Source: Pseudobutyrivibrio ruminis AD2017
GTDB taxonomy: Bacteria > Bacillota > Clostridia > Lachnospirales > Lachnospiraceae
Length of the DNA stretch: 64,000 nucleotides
Assembly: GCF_000424305.1 (NCBI RefSeq)
Contig: NZ_KE384162.1
Span: 1-64,000, forward strand
Direction: 5' to 3'
Shown: one piece after another, positions 1 through 8,828 of the stretch
Position numbering within the stretch: the first letter of the stretch is position 1
Layout: the number at the start of each line of letters is the position of its first letter
Position numbers and translations under genes: made by a program
Notes under the pieces: generated by a model
Told to the model about the DNA's origin: nothing
What the model saw: only the letters and a program-made list of their open reading frames with translations
Database searches by the model: none

Positions 1-42
1 CTTTTGAACTAAAAACCAAAAATTAATCTTAGAAAAAAGAAA

Positions 43-80
43 AGGATGCTGCAAAACGGTGTTTTGCAGCATCCTCTTTG
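43..80. terminator. Stem-loop, probable terminator
   Basis: A perfect 15-bp inverted repeat (43-57 and 61-75) closes a 3-nt loop and is followed by a short pyrimidine run. It presumably ends a gene that lies left of the window. The T-tract is weak, so the next hairpin may do the actual termination. Confidence 0.6.
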
Positions 81-91
81 TCTACAGTCTG

Positions 92-124
92 AGACGTGGG
101 AAATAATTCCCACGTCTTTTTTTG
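92..124 (+). terminator. Rho-independent terminator
   Basis: An 11-bp stem (92-102 with 107-117) and a 4-nt loop run directly into a T7 tract. This is a canonical intrinsic terminator and makes a tandem pair with the hairpin at 43-75, insulating the chemoreceptor gene from upstream transcription. Confidence 0.85.
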
Positions 125-201
125 TTGAGGATTTGTTTGTGAAAAGTGTATAAAAAAACTGTGACGCTGGCAATATAGTTGGCATTATGATGATAAAATA
201 A

Positions 202-217
202 TGTTAACACGTTAACA
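202..217. promoter_or_regulatory. Palindrome upstream of chemoreceptor gene
   Basis: TGTTAAC (202-208) and GTTAACA (211-217) are perfect 7-bp inverted arms with a 2-bp centre. They sit 20 bp before the chemoreceptor start and next to a TATAAT (219-224). It looks like an operator, but no regulator is encoded nearby, so its role is inference. Confidence 0.4.
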
Positions 218-236
218 GTATAATTGGAGGGGAAGC

Positions 237-2336
237 ATGAGTTCTAGAAAAGGAATGTCTATCAAATGGAAACTTATTGTTACTATTCTTCCTGTCGTTT
301 TACTTGCTATTGTAGTTATCGCATTGACAATTACAAACATCAGTAGGGGGGTAATTACAACAACTACTGAAGAAAAGATGTTTGCTACATTAGGAGAAAA
401 CATCAATTCCATCGATGGGGGAATGGACGAGATTAAGATGCAGGCCGAAACCTTTGCAAATGCAGTTGCGGGCTGTTATCAGACTGCTTCCTATGATAAT
501 TTCGATGTAATGATTAGAAATATGGTAACGCAGAATGATGCTGTTTTGGGGGCAGGTATCTGGTTCGAACCAAATGTGTACGATCCAGAGCAAAGATACT
601 ATGGTCCATATTGGATGAAGGATATGAACAGTGACGGTACATGGGCTGGTTCTATGAGCGTACTTTGGGATTATTCTAATGCTGAGTATGATTATTTTAC
701 TCAGGAATATTATACCAATGCCAAAAGCCAGGCTGATGTACAGGCTGTAATCACAGACCCTTATTATGATGAAACAACAGGTCTTATGATGGCCAGCTGC
801 TCAGCACCAATCATTGATGCTACAGGTAATTTCTTAGGCTGTGTAACAGTCGACCTACAGTTATCAGATGTTCAGGCAACTCTTTCAGAAGTTAGAGTAG
901 GTCAATCTGGAACAATATGGCTTATAGATAGTGCAGGAAATTATGTTTATCACCCAGCATTTCCAACAGCAGCTCAGGATGGAATGAATATTTCTCAATC
1001 AACTGAGTTGGGAGATTATATTGGAAGAATTCAAGGCGAAGAATCTGGCCAGGGTATTTTCACATTTGAAGGTGATAACAGATTATTATATTGGAACACA
1101 CTTCCTGGATTAGGATGGAAGATGGGGCTTACTATTCTTGAAACAGAAGTTTATGCAGGTGTAAACAGAATGATTAGAATTTCTGTTATTGGCTGTATCA
1201 TAGGTATTATTGTTTGTGCTTTAATTATCATTTTACAGGCTTCAGGAATGGCATCTGCTGTTATTAAGGTTCAGAAGTTTGCTGAAAGATTAGCAGAGGG
1301 TGATTTTACTATTGAGCCTCTTAAGGTAAATCGTTCCGATGAAATCGGCGCTATGTCATCTGCATTAAATGGCATGTATGAGAATAACGCAGATGTTATT
1401 AGAAATATTGGTCAGGGTAGCGAGAAGGTTTCATATTCTTCAAGCCAGCTTTCATCTACAGCAACAGATTTAATGGCTCGATTTGAAGAAGTTGCAAGTA
1501 CAATGTCTAGAGTTAATGATGCAATGACTAACACTGGTGCTGCCACTGAACAGGTTTCAGCTTCAGCCAGTGAGGTTAATACATCTGTTGAAAAGCTTGC
1601 TGAGGAAACAAAGAAGACTAAGGAAGCAGTTGTGGAAATTACAAAGAGAGCTGCTGATATTGAAAGAGATGGACGTGAAAGCTCAGAAGAAGCTCTTAGA
1701 ATTTCAAAGCAGCGTGGCGAGGAATTAGAGGAAGCTGCAGAGCAGGCAAAGGTTGTAGAAAAGATTGGAACCTTGGCAGATTCCATTTCAGATATTGCAT
1801 CACAGATTAACCTTCTTTCACTTAATGCAAGTATCGAGGCTGCAAGAGCTGGTGAACATGGTAGAGGCTTCGCAGTTGTTGCTAGCGAAATCAACAATCT
1901 TGCTGTCGAGACACAGGATGCTGTTTCAGAGATTCAAAACACTGTAGATGAAATCCAAAAGGCCTTTGATAAGCTTAAGAGCGCAGCTTTAGAGCTCGTT
2001 GATTTCATGGAAAACAATGTAACTCCTGATTACCAGAAGTTCATTTCAATTGGTCAGCAGTACGGCGAAGATGCAAATACCTTCGGTGGATTGGCAAATC
2101 AGATATCAGATATGGTAGACTATATATCAGAATCTATGGAGCAGGTTAGCGCAGCAGTTGCTTCTATCGCAGAATCAGCTACCGAAACAGCTACATCATC
2201 TTCAGAAGTAACAGATACTATCTCTGAATCTTCAGAAATGATGAGCAATGTAGCAGGAATGGCTAACGATAGCCAGAAGGTTGCACAAGACCTTGATGTA
2301 ATTGTTAAGCAGTTTAACCTGAAGGAAGAGGACTAA
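237..2336 (+). CDS. Methyl-accepting chemotaxis protein with dCache sensor
   Basis: This is a 699-residue transmembrane chemoreceptor. A short cytoplasmic N-terminus is followed by TM1 (about residues 12-33), a large extracytoplasmic double-Cache-type ligand domain (about 40-305), TM2 (about 311-334), a HAMP linker and a long coiled-coil signalling domain. The conserved hairpin tip (about 524-556) contains [16 protein letters not shown] followed by GRGFAVVA, the CheA/CheW contact region. No C-terminal CheB/CheR tether pentapeptide is visible. A strong GGAGGGG Shine-Dalgarno site precedes the ATG. Family and topology are clear; the ligand cannot be read from sequence. It is followed by the split phosphatase gene. 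Confidence 0.95.
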   Translation: MSSRKGMSIKWKLIVTILPVVLLAIVVIALTITNISRGVITTTTEEKMFATLGENINSIDGGMDEIKMQAETFANAVAGCYQTASYDNFDVMIRNMVTQNDAVLGAGIWFEPNVYDPEQRYYGPYWMKDMNSDGTWAGSMSVLWDYSNAEYDYFTQEYYTNAKSQADVQAVITDPYYDETTGLMMASCSAPIIDATGNFLGCVTVDLQLSDVQATLSEVRVGQSGTIWLIDSAGNYVYHPAFPTAAQDGMNISQSTELGDYIGRIQGEESGQGIFTFEGDNRLLYWNTLPGLGWKMGLTILETEVYAGVNRMIRISVIGCIIGIIVCALIIILQASGMASAVIKVQKFAERLAEGDFTIEPLKVNRSDEIGAMSSALNGMYENNADVIRNIGQGSEKVSYSSSQLSSTATDLMARFEEVASTMSRVNDAMTNTGAATEQVSASASEVNTSVEKLAEETKKTKEAVVEITKRAADIERDGRESSEEALRISKQRGEELEEAAEQAKVVEKIGTLADSISDIASQINLLSLNASIEAARAGEHGRGFAVVASEINNLAVETQDAVSEIQNTVDEIQKAFDKLKSAALELVDFMENNVTPDYQKFISIGQQYGEDANTFGGLANQISDMVDYISESMEQVSAAVASIAESATETATSSSEVTDTISESSEMMSNVAGMANDSQKVAQDLDVIVKQFNLKEED

Positions 2337-2357
2337 AATAAACTTAGGGAGAATAAA

Positions 2358-2432
2358 ATGACTAGAATATTATTCGTTTGCCATGGCTTGGTACTAACTT
2401 GTAGTCTAAAAGCCCATGAAATCAACGGTTAA
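2358..2432 (+). pseudogene. 5' stub of a low-molecular-weight protein tyrosine phosphatase gene (left junction)
   Basis: An AGGGAG ribosome site precedes an ATG whose product starts MTRILFVCHG, the hallmark opening of the low-molecular-weight phosphatase family up to the catalytic Cys. The frame then turns into 14 unrelated residues and a stop. The break falls at TGCCATGGCT (2379-2388). The same ten bases recur at the same codons of the intact phosphatase gene at 11878-11887. I infer that this is the original host 5' end, cut off by insertion of the 9.5-kb element. Confidence 0.75.
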
Positions 2433-2450
2433 TGTTGCTTGAGAGATAGA

Positions 2451-2469
2451 TTTACAACCTATTTACAAC
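2451..2469 (+). repeat. TTTACAAC boxes, candidate left Int arm sites
   Basis: Two TTTACAAC octamers (2451-2458, 2462-2469) are spaced 11 bp apart, about one helical turn, just inside the left junction. Three copies in the same orientation occur just inside the right junction after int. Such direct repeats at both ends fit the arm-type sites bound by Tn916-family integrase N-domains. Confidence 0.5.
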
Positions 2470-2496
2470 TTTTGGATAGCTGCGATACGATACGAT

Positions 2497-2523
2497 GAGT
2501 CCCCAAATTGGGGACTCTTATTT
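2497..2523 (+). terminator. Stem-loop near the element's left end
   Basis: A 10-bp perfect palindrome (2497-2506 with 2508-2517) is followed by TTATTTATA. It could end transcripts reading in from the chemoreceptor and phosphatase stub. Confidence 0.5.
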
Positions 2524-2546
2524 ATAAGAGTCCTTGACTAAGACAC

Positions 2547-2623
2547 AACAAACCCTTCGGGGTATGTCAAAAGAAGAGAAAATGATCTGTATTTTGACAT
2601 AACCTGCGGAGGGTTTGTTATTT
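2547..2623. repeat. Large imperfect hairpin
   Basis: Outer arms AACAAACCCT (2547-2556) and AGGGTTTGTT (2610-2619) enclose inner arms GGTATGTCAAAA (2561-2572) and TTTTGACATAACC (2592-2604), with a loop of about 19 nt. The whole 73-nt block can fold into one long stem. It ends with ATTTTG on the plus strand, so it may be a terminator or a small palindromic element. The 2337-2711 interval otherwise holds only the phosphatase stub and arm sites. Confidence 0.5.
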
Positions 2624-2711
2624 TGCAATTAAATTTTGAAAAATATAACTAATAGGAATAACTAAAATAGCTCGTGTCTGATATAATATTTTAATGAGTC
2701 TGGATTTTTAA

Positions 2712-3155
2712 GTGGAAAGATATGGACTGAAAATAGATACTTTCAGAATGGTGTTTAATATGTTGGAAAATATAGATGATGTATATTCTGGTGTAGATAA
2801 AAGATGGATTTATTCAAGCAAAGTGGATTGTGAACTTTTAAGTGATTATCTACAGAAAATCAATTTCAGTATTCAGGACTACAATTATAAGATTAACAGG
2901 ATAAATGATAGAGGAGATGTGTGCTATTTAATCTTGCTTGTGACATGGATACAAGAATCTTATAAGTTGATTCAAACTACTGTTAGGGAAGATGTAATGG
3001 CATCGTTTGAATATAAAGAGGAAAGCTTAGTATCTCAATGCAATAAGTATATTAGTGCTTTAAGATCATTTGTTGTGGGGGAACTTTTGGTCCAATGGAA
3101 CCAGAAGTGGATATATGGATACGCAGTACGAAATAGATTCTGGCGGGTGACATAG
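2712..3155 (+). CDS. Hypothetical protein, possibly C-terminally truncated
   Basis: This is a 147-residue soluble, helix-rich frame with a GTG start and no clear ribosome site; an internal ATG at codon 13 is an alternative. I do not recognise the family. The first 115 residues look like ordinary coding sequence of this genome. The last 30 (after about residue 118) turn Trp- and Arg-rich and atypical, suggesting a frameshift or truncation at the 3' end. It is the first gene inside the integrative element and is followed by non-coding, possibly decayed DNA. Confidence 0.45.
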   Translation: MERYGLKIDTFRMVFNMLENIDDVYSGVDKRWIYSSKVDCELLSDYLQKINFSIQDYNYKINRINDRGDVCYLILLVTWIQESYKLIQTTVREDVMASFEYKEESLVSQCNKYISALRSFVVGELLVQWNQKWIYGYAVRNRFWRVT

Positions 3156-3570
3156 GAGCACGGATTTTTGCATAAAGGAATTGTGTACCTTTATGCGTAT
3201 CCTGTTATATTTTTTATTTTTGCTTGTAAAGATGACTGCGGAATAGTCGTAAAACGCAGTGGATATGCGGAAGCCTTTATTTACAAGGGATTCAGAGTCC
3301 GACATTGTTGTTAAAGTGATTATCAGTCCGATATATCCGAAGTTGCATAATTTACTTGCGCCAACGGTTGGTTCGGATATGCCGTAATCGACGTTAACAT
3401 GTTGCAAACATTGATTTTATGCGGTTTGTAGCATTTGATGGTCGAAGTGGTGAGTTTCAGGTGGTCAGGGTGATGAGCCAATCGCGAAGGGGTGTGACAT
3501 AGGCTGGTTCACATAGCTGATCGGCTCCGCAGAGTGGTTGCGTGTAGCCTCAAGAAAAGGCTTAAAATCA
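3156..3570. other. Intergenic stretch with no recognisable gene
   Basis: No convincing gene is visible on either strand; the 113-residue minus-strand frame at 3066-3407 has no ribosome site and no family resemblance. The stretch holds a 9-bp hairpin (3170-3178 with 3188-3196) shortly before a T-rich tract, and an ATATCCGAA/TTCGGATAT inverted repeat near 3340-3380. It is probably decayed cargo of the element. Confidence 0.5.
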
Positions 3571-3599
3571 ATGACTATCAGGGTCCGGTATTGTATAAT
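3571..3599 (+). promoter_or_regulatory. Candidate promoter of the TfoX-like gene
   Basis: ATGACT (3571-3576), a 17-bp spacer and TATAAT (3594-3599) make a plausible sigma-A promoter. It would start transcription roughly 14 nt before the GAGGTG ribosome site of the next gene. Confidence 0.45.
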
Positions 3600-3619
3600 C
3601 ATTGGTAGAGGTGATTGTT

Positions 3620-3934
3620 ATGGCGTCAAGCAAGGAATATTTGGATTTTATATTAGAACAGCTTTCTGAATTGGATGATATATCGTATAGAGCAATGATG
3701 GGCGAGTACATCATCTATTATCGTGGCAAGATTGTCGGTGGAATATATGATGATCGTTTTCTCGTGAAGAATGTGAAAGCTGCGTCAGAATTGATGCCGG
3801 ATGCATCATTGGAACTTCCATATGAGGGCGCAAAGGAAATGTTTCTGGTAGATGATATTGATAATAAGAGTTTCTTGAAGGAATTGTTGGAAGCTATGTA
3901 TGAGGAACTGCCGGAGCCGAAGAAAAAGAAATAA
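3620..3934 (+). CDS. TfoX N-terminal domain protein
   Basis: This is a 104-residue protein with the single TfoX_N fold, seen in the MMGEYIIYYRGKIVGGIYDDRF core and a Lys-rich C-terminal tail. Stand-alone TfoX_N proteins are common accessory genes in Firmicutes and lack the C-terminal half of the Haemophilus competence regulator TfoX/Sxy, so a competence role should not be assumed. The ATG at 3620 is preferred because GAGGTG (3608-3613) sits 6 nt upstream. It lies in the cargo part of the element and is followed by a degenerate copy of the recurrent AAATCG spacer motif (3958). Confidence 0.75.
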   Translation: MASSKEYLDFILEQLSELDDISYRAMMGEYIIYYRGKIVGGIYDDRFLVKNVKAASELMPDASLELPYEGAKEMFLVDDIDNKSFLKELLEAMYEELPEPKKKK

Positions 3935-3970
3935 CTTTTTATATAACTGAGTAAGATAAATCGTAATTGA

Positions 3971-4411
3971 ACGAAGCATAAGAGGAACTTCATACTTCTT
4001 ATCTGCACACTGTGTATTTTAGCCAGTGTTATTTTTTGCGTGGAAAAAAGTGCAATCGAAAGCGTAAATGCATGCCATGACAGGATATCAACATCTAAGC
4101 AGATACCGTTATCATCTGCAAATGCTTCATTAACCACGCTTCGTCCGATACTCAATTATCTGACTGTACCTGAGGTAAAGAATCTTGGTGCTGCCTGCAG
4201 TATCATTGAAAATCATTATAAGAATGCCGAGCAGCGTATAAGCCTGGCATTTCTATTCTTTTTATTCGTTGTATCACTTCTGATATCGATACACCTTTTT
4301 CCTGTTTACCTGTTTGACAGGGTCAATGTGGCTTTTTATCAGAAAGCCATAATCCGGTTTATCCACAGCAAGGATATGGAGGTTCGTGAGAATCTCGGCA
4401 ATGTAAAATAA
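3971..4411 (+). pseudogene. Remnant of a two-TM membrane protein
   Basis: The frame is open from just after a TGA at 3968-3970 with no good start codon; the first usable one is a GTG at 4040. The product would have a hydrophobic segment (encoded about 3985-4040), an extracytoplasmic stretch of about 70 residues, a second TM (encoded about 4235-4300) and a short tail. That topology resembles the sensor part of a signalling protein that has lost its output domain. Its stop codon lies inside the long hairpin at 4397-4460. I do not recognise the family; truncation at both ends is likely. Confidence 0.4.
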
Positions 4412-4466
4412 AGTGCGTAAGTTGATGGTTTCCAACTTACACACTTTATTTTACATTGCCCTTTTC
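4397..4466. terminator. 28-bp bidirectional terminator hairpin
   Basis: Arms at 4397-4424 and 4433-4460 match at 27 of 28 positions around an 8-nt loop, followed by a pyrimidine-rich tract. It lies between a plus-strand remnant and the minus-strand lysR gene, so it can terminate both. The left arm includes the last codons of the remnant. The stem is longer than most intrinsic terminators. Confidence 0.75.
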
Positions 4467-4478
4467 TTTAGATTTTTA

Positions 4479-5366
4479 TTAGGATTTATAACGTTTTAAG
4501 TCTGCACATATTTTTTCGATTTCGTCGGAAAAAACACTGTTTTCTGACCAAAGAAAGGTGAAGTCATGTTGTATTGAAAAGTTATTAAGAGGTATCTTTT
4601 TTAAGCTTCCTTGCTGCAGTTCACGTTCAACAGCAGCTTTATAAAGAAAGCTTATTCCGCAGTCATTTAAGAGAAACTGAATTATGGTATGCATGTTTTC
4701 AACCTGAGTATAGTGGGTAAAACATTCAATTTCGTGATTGTTAATTGCTAAAGAGCGCTCTAAAATGTTTCTGGTTCCTGAACCGGGTTCTCGTACAAGG
4801 AGTCTTTCTGAAAAAAGATCAGAGAGTTGATTTGGCTTTTTTTTAAATATATGCGATGCGGCGCATACAGGTATAAATTCTTCAGTGCGATAGAGCATTG
4901 TATTATAAATTCCTTCTGGAAAATATCCTTCAACCAGCGCGAAATCAATATTTCCGTCTTTAAGATTATTTAAAAGTTCAGTTGTATTTCCAAAATGAAT
5001 TACGAAGTCTGTTTCAGGATGATCTTTGATATAACAGCTAACAGGATATGATATGGCGTATTCACCGATTGTCATAGTTACGCCAAATGATATTTTTTTA
5101 TTAGCTGTATTTGATAATGATAGTTCTCTTTTTAGTATAGCTTCGTCATTTCTTATTTGATTCATCTTCTCAAAAAGCAGTCGACCACTATCTGTTAGTT
5201 CGAGCTTTTTTCCATCTTTTATGAAAAGTTTAGTGTTATATACTTTTTCAAGATAGTGAATATGCTGCGATACAGCTGGCTGTGTTATATTAAGCTCATT
5301 TGCTGCATGAGTATAGTTCATGTTTCTGCATACACATAAAAAAGTGTCAATTCTGAAATCAAGCAT
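4479..5366 (-). CDS. LysR-family regulator of the divergent YeiH exporter
   Basis: This is a 295-residue LysR-type regulator. Residues 1-60 form the winged HTH, with recognition helix around TQPAVSQHIHYLE. A linker helix and a periplasmic-binding-like effector domain (about 90-290) follow, resembling the CysL/YeiE branch. The divergent arrangement with a YeiH-type gene is a recurring one in bacteria, so this is very probably its activator, responding to a small anion or sulfur metabolite (inference). A CATAA-N7-TTATG dyad lies in the shared promoter. The pair may be cargo of the integrative element. Confidence 0.9.
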   Translation of the reverse strand: MLDFRIDTFLCVCRNMNYTHAANELNITQPAVSQHIHYLEKVYNTKLFIKDGKKLELTDSGRLLFEKMNQIRNDEAILKRELSLSNTANKKISFGVTMTIGEYAISYPVSCYIKDHPETDFVIHFGNTTELLNNLKDGNIDFALVEGYFPEGIYNTMLYRTEEFIPVCAASHIFKKKPNQLSDLFSERLLVREPGSGTRNILERSLAINNHEIECFTHYTQVENMHTIIQFLLNDCGISFLYKAAVERELQQGSLKKIPLNNFSIQHDFTFLWSENSVFSDEIEKICADLKRYKS

Positions 5367-5381
5367 GATATTCTCCTGTAA

Positions 5382-5448
5382 CCATAAAGAAAATTTATGG
5401 ATATATTATAATATATAATTTTTGTTTTAGCAAAATGTTTATTATAAT
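5382..5448. promoter_or_regulatory. LysR box and yeiH promoter
   Basis: CCATAAA (5382-5388) and TTTATGG (5394-5400) are perfect 7-bp arms with a 5-bp centre, containing the T-N11-A pattern of LysR-type sites. A good -10 TATAAT follows at 5443-5448 with a poor -35, as expected for an activator-dependent promoter driving the plus-strand transporter. Confidence 0.6.
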
Positions 5449-5477
5449 GGCTTTTGTTGAATAGGAGGATATAGAAG

Positions 5478-6515
5478 ATGAAATCTATAATGAAAAAAAC
5501 AAAAGGTATGCTGATATGCTTATTAATAGCGCTTCCTTCGTGGATGATAGGAAAAAGATTTCCTGTAATTGGAGGTGCTGTAATTGCAATTGTTTCAGGA
5601 ATGCTAATTTCACTTTTTTGGAATGATAAGAAGGATGCAGAAGAAGGAATAAAGTATACTTCTAAAGTGATTTTGCAGACTGCTGTTGTGCTTCTTGGGT
5701 TTGGTATGAATCTTTCTGTGGTGATGGAAACTGGAAAACAGTCACTGCCAATAATTATTTGTACTATATCTACATCACTTATTCTTGCATGGTTACTTCA
5801 TAAGGTGATGAAAATAAAAGGTAATATTTCAACGCTTATTGGGGTAGGCTCTTCTATATGTGGTGGTTCTGCAATAGCAGCAACTGCACCGGTTATAGAC
5901 GCAGATGATGACGATGTTGCTCAGGCAATCTCTGTAATCTTTTTCTTTAATGTACTGGCAGCTATATTATTTCCTGTGCTTGGAAAAATACTTGGTTTTA
6001 GTATAAGTTCAGGCGAGGCTTTTGGAATTTTTGCAGGAACTGCAATTAACGATACTTCATCAGTTACTGCGGCTGCCTCAACATGGGACAGTATGTGGAA
6101 TTTGGGAAGTCAAACTTTGGATAAGGCAGTAACAGTTAAGCTTACCAGAACACTTGCGATAATACCTATTACACTTATACTTGCCTTTTTGAGAGCCAAA
6201 GAAGCTAGAAAAGACGGAAGTCATACGAATGGTTTTAGTTTAAAAAGAGCATTTCCAATGTTTATCATTTATTTTATATTGGCATCAGTAATTACTACGG
6301 TATCTCTAAGTTGCGGGGTATCGCCAGATGTTTTTTCTCCATTGAAAGAACTTAGCAAATTTCTAATCGTAATGTCGATGGCAGCAATAGGGCTAAATAG
6401 TAATGTGATAAAGCTTATTAAGTCTGGTGGGAAACCTATATTGCTTGGAGGTTGCTGTTGGGCAGGAATAACAGTGGTTAGCTTGTTAATGCAGCGAGTT
6501 ATGGGAATTTGGTAA
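5478..6515 (+). CDS. YeiH-family putative sulfate exporter
   Basis: This is a 345-residue polytopic membrane protein of the UPF0324/YeiH family (about ten hydrophobic segments). Family signatures are the [14 protein letters not shown] motif in the middle and the Asp-rich DADDDD that follows it. Members are annotated as putative sulfate exporters, but substrates are poorly established. GGAGGA precedes the ATG. It is divergently paired with a LysR regulator, the usual yeiE-yeiH-like context. The length is normal and the frame intact, in contrast to the degraded genes on both sides. Confidence 0.88.
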   Translation: MKSIMKKTKGMLICLLIALPSWMIGKRFPVIGGAVIAIVSGMLISLFWNDKKDAEEGIKYTSKVILQTAVVLLGFGMNLSVVMETGKQSLPIIICTISTSLILAWLLHKVMKIKGNISTLIGVGSSICGGSAIAATAPVIDADDDDVAQAISVIFFFNVLAAILFPVLGKILGFSISSGEAFGIFAGTAINDTSSVTAAASTWDSMWNLGSQTLDKAVTVKLTRTLAIIPITLILAFLRAKEARKDGSHTNGFSLKRAFPMFIIYFILASVITTVSLSCGVSPDVFSPLKELSKFLIVMSMAAIGLNSNVIKLIKSGGKPILLGGCCWAGITVVSLLMQRVMGIW

Positions 6516-6946
6516 AAATGCAACTTCAAAACCTTCCTTTTGATGCATGGTTCGTAATAAGATTTATGATGCTTTTTGCAATAAACCTTTGTTTTTTTAT
6601 TTTTTTTTGATAGAATGATAAATCTCAAGTCTAGAAGCAAAAGTGGCTCAATCCTAGATGATGTCTGGGATTGAGCCTTTTCGTCTGTATAGCGAACTAA
6701 CAGTTATTCTTGTATGACATAGATTTTTTCAGACGCTTCCAAGAAGCAACATTAGATGAAAGAAGGAAAGGGTATCCTTTATGTGGTTGATATCTCGCTC
6801 TACGGTAGTTTTCTAGAAAATTGGAATGTTTTACGTTGGATAGAAAAAGCGCATCGTCGATTATATCCGAATATAAATGAGTACGACAATTTCGGTTTGT
6901 AAAGACGAAAAGTATTGGAAAAAAACAGATATAAAGTTGCCACCAG
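6516..6946. other. Intergenic stretch with gene debris
   Basis: No intact gene is visible. Apart from the terminator at 6645-6681, short coding-like fragments on the plus strand (about 6714-6767 and 6789-6901) sit in different frames and are broken by stops. They could be the missing upstream part of the acetyltransferase remnant or of another lost gene. I cannot identify them. Confidence 0.4.
6645..6682 (+). terminator. Rho-independent terminator
   Basis: GGCTCAATCC (6645-6654) pairs with GGATTGAGCC (6668-6677) around a 13-nt loop and is followed by TTTTC. It lies downstream of the YeiH gene. Confidence 0.7.
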
Positions 6947-7234
6947 TTGTGTACAGTAGTCCTGAGCTTTCTACCGTACACAACAGGTAAACAGCAACTA
7001 GATGAAGAAATGCCTCAAATACGGCATTTTTACTTCATTAATCGTTCTCAAGGAGAAAAGATAGGTAGTAAATTATTAAGTTTTGCAACCTCAGACAAAG
7101 GAGCAAAATGGCTTTGGGTTTTAGAACAAAATGAGCGAGGCATTAAGTTTTATAAGAAGAATGGATTTGATTTTACGGGGGAGAGGATGATAGAGGACGA
7201 CTGGATTCCATTAAAGAAAATGTTAATTAATTAA
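6947..7234 (+). pseudogene. GNAT acetyltransferase remnant, C-terminal part
   Basis: From about residue 35 the frame carries the second half of a GNAT fold: the acetyl-CoA loop SQGEKIGSKLL, a strand/helix with NERGIKFYKKNGF (the usual N-x-x-A/G-x-x-F-Y-x-K-x-G-F motif) and a normal C-terminus. The N-terminal substrate-binding half is absent, and the first 30 residues look non-native. It is most likely a 5'-truncated gene. It is followed directly by an 18-nt palindrome (7250-7267) of the recurrent spacer type. Confidence 0.65.
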
Positions 7235-7421
7235 CTTCAGATTAAATGAGACAAATTCCAATTTGTCGGGATGTGGCATAGCCTTTTATATCGCAATATA
7301 AATGATAAAGACAGCTTCATGTTTGCTAGAGTGAATAATTGAATATGTAGCTTTGGGGTAAATGGACCAAAGGCGGTGAATGAAGTCGAGAGCAATCTCG
7401 GCTTTATTTTTTTGCGCAAAT

Positions 7422-7762
7422 TTTAGTAATCAGTACCAACTCGTTCCAAATAGTAGATGTAAGGACAAAAAGTTGGCTTTTGTTTTAGCAACCAAGATAA
7501 AAAGGTACCAAATGAAAGATGAAAGCAGAAATTTTTTTCTTTAATTTTTGGAAATCAAACATCTGGCAACCCAAGTATATGGTGAAGCAATGAGGAAGGA
7601 AAAAAATTTTTCAAAAAAATATTGTCTTCGTTTAGTAATAGGGGGTCAACCCAACCCAAATGTATAGTGAGGGAAAAAATAAGCCAGTTTTTGAAACTAT
7701 TTTTTTCGGCATTTAGTAATCAGTCATTTTTGAACATAAATGCATTGTGAGAGGAAAAAGCT
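7422..7762 (+). repeat. Five-unit iteron-like array, candidate origin
   Basis: Five degenerate direct repeats start at 7422, 7484, 7547, 7631 and 7712 (pitches 62, 63, 84 and 81 bp). Each has an A-core like TTTAGTAATCAGT and, 26 or 27 bp later, a B-core like CCAAATGTATNGTGAGRGG ending in an A-rich run (B-cores at 7448, 7510, 7573, 7658 and 7738). The constant A-to-B offset shows they are one composite unit. The array lies directly upstream of the replication-type genes, as initiator-binding iterons do. It fills the 7235-7856 gap, where no gene is seen. Confidence 0.7.
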
Positions 7763-7856
7763 TTTTTTAGCCTCGGGGCAGACGTGCCCACAACTAGTAA
7801 CAATTGATACCAATTCAGTTGACTGCAGCAATGGCGATTGGGGAAAGGATACTTTT

Positions 7857-8825
7857 ATGGATTTAGTAAACATTGATGAAACATTAAAAAACATAGGGAC
7901 TTACTGGGAAGTATATTGCTTTATAGCCGAAGAGGACCGCACCTTGGATGAAATCAAAAGGTTTTTGATGACGGAGTGCGATAAACCGGAATCGACAGCA
8001 CGAGCACAGGTGTCTGCCTTTAAATCAGCACGGGACAATATTTATGAGTTTTGTGAAGATGGTGAGCATGTATGTATCAGTGTGGACAAGATGAATCGTT
8101 TGGAAGAGCAGATGGATGATTTTCTTGGCTTTACCAAGTACGACTATCGTGCAGTGGATCATCGCGACTATGAAGATGCATTTAATGAGGCGGCAGAAGA
8201 ATGGAAAAAGAATCGAGAGGAATTAACCAATCGCATCAACAAACTCAACAAGGCTGCATGGAATTGTCAAATGGAAAGCTATAAGAAGCAGATTGAATAT
8301 TTAAAAAAGCTTTTGGAACAACCGGTGTTGGTAACTAATGATACTTTCACAGTTGATAGCCAGAAGTATTATGCTAAGGATTTTTCTTTTTATTCGAACA
8401 GACAAGAGATGGAAGACAGGGAATTAAACTGGATTGCATCAAAGCATCGAGTTGAAGTCTCTGCTGAAAAAGATGAGTGGGAAGAAGTTACTAATCTTTT
8501 TAAGAACAAGAGGGTAAAACTGAAGGATAGAATTCTTTTGTTTCCGCTTTGTATGTTAGCTCGCTGGAAGAAACGGAAATATGAGAAGATAGCGAATTCC
8601 ATTATCTATGATGACATAGTAAAGCGATTTGCCAGAGAAATGGTGGAGCAGAAGATATTTATCATTGCTGATTTCAACGGTAAGAAGGAACCATTTAAGA
8701 TCGTTCCGCAGCGTTATTTGGATGACTTAAGAAAACGGGTAGATGACCTTGAAAAACAAATTGAATCCACTTGTGGTCCATTGGACCATAAGCCGGAAAA
8801 TGAGCCTACAGGAAAGGAGGCGTAG
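7857..8825 (+). CDS. Hypothetical protein of the element's replication module
   Basis: This is a 322-residue soluble, highly charged, helix-rich protein. The N-terminal third contains a small folded region around TLDEIKRFLMTECDKPES. A coiled coil spans about 120-165, a basic segment rich in Lys/Arg about 230-265, and another predicted coiled coil lies near the end. I do not recognise a named family. The ATG at 7857 (GGGAAAGG upstream) is preferred over an ATG at 7740, because that upstream stretch aligns with the last unit of the iteron array and so is probably not coding. It is immediately upstream of the initiator-like gene and probably co-transcribed. Confidence 0.7.
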   Translation: MDLVNIDETLKNIGTYWEVYCFIAEEDRTLDEIKRFLMTECDKPESTARAQVSAFKSARDNIYEFCEDGEHVCISVDKMNRLEEQMDDFLGFTKYDYRAVDHRDYEDAFNEAAEEWKKNREELTNRINKLNKAAWNCQMESYKKQIEYLKKLLEQPVLVTNDTFTVDSQKYYAKDFSFYSNRQEMEDRELNWIASKHRVEVSAEKDEWEEVTNLFKNKRVKLKDRILLFPLCMLARWKKRKYEKIANSIIYDDIVKRFAREMVEQKIFIIADFNGKKEPFKIVPQRYLDDLRKRVDDLEKQIESTCGPLDHKPENEPTGKEA

Positions 8826-8828
8826 TTG

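Noticed and set aside
1412-1897. 161-residue minus-strand frame inside the chemoreceptor gene
   Set aside because: Ser/Ala/Leu-rich mirror of the coiled-coil coding sequence with no ribosome site or family match.
3066-3407. 113-residue minus-strand frame
   Set aside because: No ribosome site, no family resemblance, overlaps a plus-strand frame and a hairpin; most likely a chance frame.
3602-3934. TfoX-like protein as a competence master regulator
   Set aside because: Only the TfoX_N half is present and there is no competence context; stand-alone TfoX_N proteins are common accessory genes.
7740-7856. Upstream ATG at 7740 as the start of the first replication-module gene
   Set aside because: The stretch aligns with the last iteron-like unit and has no ribosome site; the ATG at 7857 has GGGAAAGG upstream.
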